NCBI RefSeq assembly: GCF_008831035.1
Contig: NZ_WAJR01000009.1
Coordinates: 1-64,000, forward strand
DNA: 64,000 bases
From: Ellagibacter isourolithinifaciens
GTDB lineage: Bacteria; Actinomycetota; Coriobacteriia; Coriobacteriales; Eggerthellaceae
Reading direction: 5' to 3'
Shown: positions 61,132-64,000 of the stretch, in pieces
Layout of the letters: each line of letters begins with the position of its first letter
Position numbering within the stretch: position 1 is the first letter of the stretch
Notes under the pieces: generated by a model
Told to the model about the DNA's origin: nothing
The model's input: the letters and a program-made list of their open reading frames with translations, nothing else
The model's database searches: none
Made by a program: the position numbers and the translations under genes

Positions 61132-61303
61132 TGTACAAGAATGACGATAATTTGCAAAACAAGAAATAGCCTCGCGGCGCATTCCCTCACTTCGTCGCCC
61201 CAATTAGCGGAATGCGCAGAGATATTCCCCGCTTTGCTAGACTTTGGGGAATATTTTAATTAGTGGCCATACTATAGTTGAAAATTATCGTCGTTTTTGT
61301 ACA
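61132..61303. repeat. 172-bp AT-rich element with 22-bp terminal inverted repeats
   Basis: Arms 61132-61153 and 61282-61303 (TGTACAAgAAtGACGATAAT versus its inverse) match with two differences. Two further perfect inverted repeats are nested inside: GCGCATTCC/GGAATGCGC and ATATTCCCC/GGGGAATAT. No ORF. Composition is visibly AT-rich against the surrounding genes. It resembles a MITE-like or structured RNA element. Confidence 0.6.
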
Positions 61304-61344
61304 CAACCCCACCGCACGCCCGTCAGCGCACCGCGCGGCACTCG

Positions 61345-62490
61345 CTAGCTCGCTCGGTGCGCAATACTCTCCACTGCCTCAAGCGCGGCGTCAACCTCAG
61401 CCTGCGTGTTGAAGCTGGAGAAACTCGCGCGCACGACGCCCTGCTCAGCCGTGCCGAGCGCCTTGTGCATAAGCGGCGCGCAGTGGGCACCGGGGCGCGT
61501 GCAAATCCCGAAATCAGCGTCGAGCCGCGCGGAGACCTCGCCCGAATCGGCATCGCCGATGTTGAAGGCGACGATCCCCGAGCGCCCAAAGCTCGCATGC
61601 CCGCCGTACACCACGATCCCGGGAACGCTCGCCAACCCGCGCTCGAAGCGCTCGACAAGCCCCGCCACCTGGGCAGCAATCGCAGCTGGCGCTTTCTGCG
61701 CCACGTATTCCACGCCGGCGGCAAGCCCCGCCAAGCCATGCGCGTTTTCCGTTCCCGCCTCAAGCGCCTCGGGCATGAACGACGGTTGACGCTCATCGAA
61801 GCTGTGTACTCCCGACCCGCCCTCGAGAAGCGGCACTACCTCAAGCCCCTCACGCACGATGAGCCCGCCTGTCCCCTGCGGGCCGTAGAGGCTTTTGTGC
61901 CCAGTGAAGCAAAGCACGTCCACCCCGAGCGCCGCCATATCGACCGGCATCGCGCCCGCCGTCTGCGCCGCATCCAGAACGAACAGCGCACCCGCGTCGT
62001 GAGCCATCGAAGCCATGCGCACAACATCGTACACATCGCCCGTCACATTCGACGCGTGCGTGGCGGCGACCAGGTTCGCACCTCCTTCAAGCGCGCGCTC
62101 GTAGGATTCCCAATCAAGCGACCCATCAGGGAGAATGCGGGCAACCTCCACCTGTACCCCACGCAGATCGCGGGCGCGGAAGAGCGGCCGCAGCACCGAG
62201 TTGTGCGACGCAGCCGTGGTGACAGCGTGTCCCTCATCTGGCAAAAGACCGGCAAGAGCGATGTTGAGCGCCATCGTGGCGTTCATGGCGAACGACACGC
62301 GGGAAGCGTCCTGTGCGCCGAGCAACCCCGCCACGGCCGAGCGCGCCTCGAACACCGCCATGCTCGCCGCGAACGCCGCCGCATGCGAGCCGCGCCCCGG
62401 ACCGCCAAACGAGCTGATCGCGTCCGCCACCGCGCAAGCCACACCGCCGGGTTTCTTAAGCGTCGTCGCCGCATTGTCGAGGTAAATCAC
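61345..62490 (-). CDS. Class V aminotransferase, cysteine desulfurase-like
   Basis: PLP-dependent enzyme of 381 residues. Start motif VIYLDNAATT (1-10), PLP lysine in GHKS (Lys199) and a candidate active cysteine in RPGAHCAP (Cys337), as in SufS/CsdA-like proteins that move sulfur from cysteine. The GTG at 62490 is preferred because AAAGG lies 7 nt upstream and the family begins here; an ATG at 62568 is possible. No sulfur-assembly gene is adjacent. Confidence 0.88.
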   Translation of the reverse strand: MIYLDNAATTLKKPGGVACAVADAISSFGGPGRGSHAAAFAASMAVFEARSAVAGLLGAQDASRVSFAMNATMALNIALAGLLPDEGHAVTTAASHNSVLRPLFRARDLRGVQVEVARILPDGSLDWESYERALEGGANLVAATHASNVTGDVYDVVRMASMAHDAGALFVLDAAQTAGAMPVDMAALGVDVLCFTGHKSLYGPQGTGGLIVREGLEVVPLLEGGSGVHSFDERQPSFMPEALEAGTENAHGLAGLAAGVEYVAQKAPAAIAAQVAGLVERFERGLASVPGIVVYGGHASFGRSGIVAFNIGDADSGEVSARLDADFGICTRPGAHCAPLMHKALGTAEQGVVRASFSSFNTQAEVDAALEAVESIAHRAS

Positions 62491-62619
62491 GTGAGCGCCT
62501 TTCGGGAAATCTGCCCGCAGGCGAGCAGTACCCACCGCAAGCGTCGAGTTCTTGTATAGTGGAATCATACCGCGAAAACGACTCGCGCGACCACGCGCAC
62601 AACAGGGAAAGGACGCCCC

Positions 62620-63300
62620 ATGGAGCAGTACAAGCAAGAGTTCATCGAGTTCATGGTCGAAAGCCATGTGCTCAAGTTCGGCGAGTTCACGTTGAAAAGC
62701 GGCCGCAAGTCCCCGTTTTTCATGAACGCGGGCGCCTATGTGACGGGCGACCAGCTGCATCGTCTGGGGCTCTACTACGCGCGCGCGATCCACGACAACT
62801 TCGGACTCGACTTCGACGTCGTGTTCGGCCCCGCGTACAAGGGTATCCCCCTGTCGGTCGTGACGGCGATGGGACTTCACGAGCTCTACGGCAAAGAGGT
62901 GAAGTACTGCTCGAATCGCAAGGAAGCGAAAGACCACGGCGAGGGCGGCAACCTGCTCGGGCACGTGCTCGAGGACGGCGACCGCGTTGTCATGGTGGAA
63001 GACGTCACCACGTCGGGCAAGTCGATCGACGAGACCTACCCCCTCATCACCGGCGCCGCGAATATCGAGGTCAAAGGCCTTATGGTCTCGCTCAACCGCA
63101 TGGAGGTTGGAAAAGGCGGCGTGAAGTGCGCCTGCGACGAGGTGTCGGAGAAGTACGGCTTCCCCACGGCGAGCATCGTGAACATGGCCGAAGTGACCGA
63201 GTACCTCTACAACCGCGAGGTGCAGGGTGAGGTCCTCATCAACGACGACATCAAGGCTGCTATCGACGCATATTACGAAGAATGGGGCGCGAAGGAATAG
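62620..63300 (+). CDS. pyrE: Orotate phosphoribosyltransferase
   Basis: Adds PRPP to orotate in pyrimidine synthesis. The 226-residue protein has the PRPP motif VMVEDVTTSGKS near residue 124 and a FGPAYKGIPLS loop typical of the family. AAAGGA precedes the ATG at good spacing. It is a single gene, divergent from the class V aminotransferase. Confidence 0.95.
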   Translation: MEQYKQEFIEFMVESHVLKFGEFTLKSGRKSPFFMNAGAYVTGDQLHRLGLYYARAIHDNFGLDFDVVFGPAYKGIPLSVVTAMGLHELYGKEVKYCSNRKEAKDHGEGGNLLGHVLEDGDRVVMVEDVTTSGKSIDETYPLITGAANIEVKGLMVSLNRMEVGKGGVKCACDEVSEKYGFPTASIVNMAEVTEYLYNREVQGEVLINDDIKAAIDAYYEEWGAKE

Positions 63301-63319
63301 CGCAACCACTTAATTAAGC

Positions 63320-63363
63320 GGGCGAGAAGGCGCCGGGGCACGCCAAGCCGCACCTCCTCGCCC
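63320..63363. terminator. Stem-loop after pyrE
   Basis: GGGCGAGAAGG pairs with CCTCCTCGCCC (one mismatch) around a 22-nt loop, just past the pyrE stop. It also lies downstream of the minus-strand lipoprotein gene, so it may serve both. Confidence 0.45.
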
Positions 63364-63399
63364 GACCCAGCCAATCGGCACCTCTCGCCCGGTGCCTCG

Positions 63400-64000
63400 T
63401 TAATGGATGATTTCCACGTTTCTCAGCATCTTCTCGGCAAGAGCGACTTCCTTCGCTCTATCCTCTTCCTCAACCGACCCGAGATACGTTAGCCCCACAC
63501 CAATGAGCCGATCGTTCAAAAAATAACTTGCAACGCGCATCTCTGCGCCTTGTTCTTGTCCACATTCTCATATGCGGCGTAAATAAGAATAGACTCACCG
63601 TTTCCTTTGTCGATATCGTCAACGAGGCGAAATCCCGGATCGGTCATTTCAGGGCGCGGAAGCGTGAAGTTATCGATGGCGTTTTTCACATCTTGGCTGG
63701 AGACATTGCCATCATCGACCTCGGAAAACATCGAGAGCGACCGAAAGCCATGATCTTCCTCCTCGCCCGACACCAAAAACGTCGAGTCAAGACCGCTCAC
63801 TTCGCTTGAAGAGAAAAGCGAGCAATACGCCTCGAGAAACATGCCAAATCCCTTTTCATGGTAGAAGCTGCCCTCTGGAACAACCGCGTAAGGTTCCTCG
63901 TAATAAATGTGCAGCTTTCCGTTATCCACATGGGGAGATGAGTTGTCACCGTCGCTCGAGGAGCAAGCAGCCAGCGTAAAAACTGCTAACGCGGAAAAGC
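63400..64000 (-). pseudogene. Lipoprotein gene with frameshift, truncated by window edge
   Basis: At the right edge the minus strand encodes a lipoprotein signal (ALAVFTLAAC then SSSDGDNSSP) followed by a protein domain. In this frame a stop occurs at 63516, but the sequence continues sensibly in another frame from about 63546 to the TAA at 63400 (EMRVASYFLNDRLIGVG and further). One missing base around 63544-63548 would join the two. It is a recent frameshift, a sequencing error, or less likely programmed. The 5' end lies outside the window. Function unknown; the domain resembles PsbP/Mog1-like small lipoproteins by eye only. Confidence 0.65.

Larger units (their letters stand above)
60934..61344. 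other. Intergenic region with MarR operator and an AT-rich inverted-repeat element
   Basis: This 411-bp gap contains the MarR operator (60946-60988) and an AT-rich repeat-bounded element (61132-61303). No gene is supported. Confidence 0.7.

Overview
The window is a high-GC bacterial chromosome segment. The 16S rRNA 5' end at the left edge, the abundance of DMSO-reductase-family molybdoenzymes, a LuxR regulator with a multi-pass membrane domain, and SLH-anchored surface proteins all point to the Coriobacteriia, most likely Eggerthellaceae (anaerobic gut or oral actinobacteria). Genus and species cannot be fixed from the sequence alone. No CRISPR array, complete tRNA, integrase, transposase or phage gene was seen.

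Layout. 1-835: start of an rRNA operon (minus strand) with its promoter and leader. 836-9090: a long minus-strand housekeeping operon with many 4-bp overlaps: site-2 protease, scpA, scpB, rluB, tyrA, aroA, cmk, plsC, ispH. 9309-12953: a very large secreted protein with RCC1 repeats, a class-3 lipase-like domain and SLH repeats. 13094-15061: two abutting palindromes, then three overlapping small genes with more AT-rich, atypical composition. 15159-17895: trmL and an ABC-F ATPase, separated by a palindromic repeat unit. 18131-27780: a respiratory molybdoenzyme locus (tandem winged-helix-like protein, Tat-exported catalytic subunit, DmsB-like and DmsC-like subunits, TorD-like chaperone, NapG- and NapH-like proteins), divergent from a membrane-bound LuxR regulator. 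27850-38204: MFS pump, PNPOx-like protein, NCS1 and GntP permeases, a second molybdoenzyme pair without Tat signal or membrane anchor, and a LysR regulator sharing half-sites with the molybdoenzyme promoter region. 38381-49561: gamma-carbonic-anhydrase-like protein, D-2-hydroxyacid dehydrogenase, DASS transporter with an in-frame 38-residue tandem repeat, punA, prmC with a partly duplicated 5' end, prfA, a CAP-SLH surface protein, trxB, trxA and a patatin. 49711-64000: cation/proton antiporter, panF-yhdT, trmB, thrS, an RmlD-like reductase, a NYN/OST-HTH RNA-binding protein, a MarR-MATE operon with a 15-bp perfect operator-like palindrome, a cysteine-desulfurase-like protein, pyrE, and a frameshifted lipoprotein gene running off the right edge.

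How it fits together. The two molybdoenzyme loci are the metabolic highlight. The first looks like an inducible extracytoplasmic reductase fed from quinol, with the membrane LuxR protein as its probable sensor. The second looks like a soluble cytoplasmic redox enzyme whose substrate may enter through the adjacent permeases, under LysR control. Substrates of both are unknown.

Several intergenic regions carry long inverted repeats (15672-15787, 18131-18251, 31613-31740, 39001-39150, 61132-61303). Some are clearly terminators and others look like small non-autonomous elements. One family also appears translated inside the DASS transporter.
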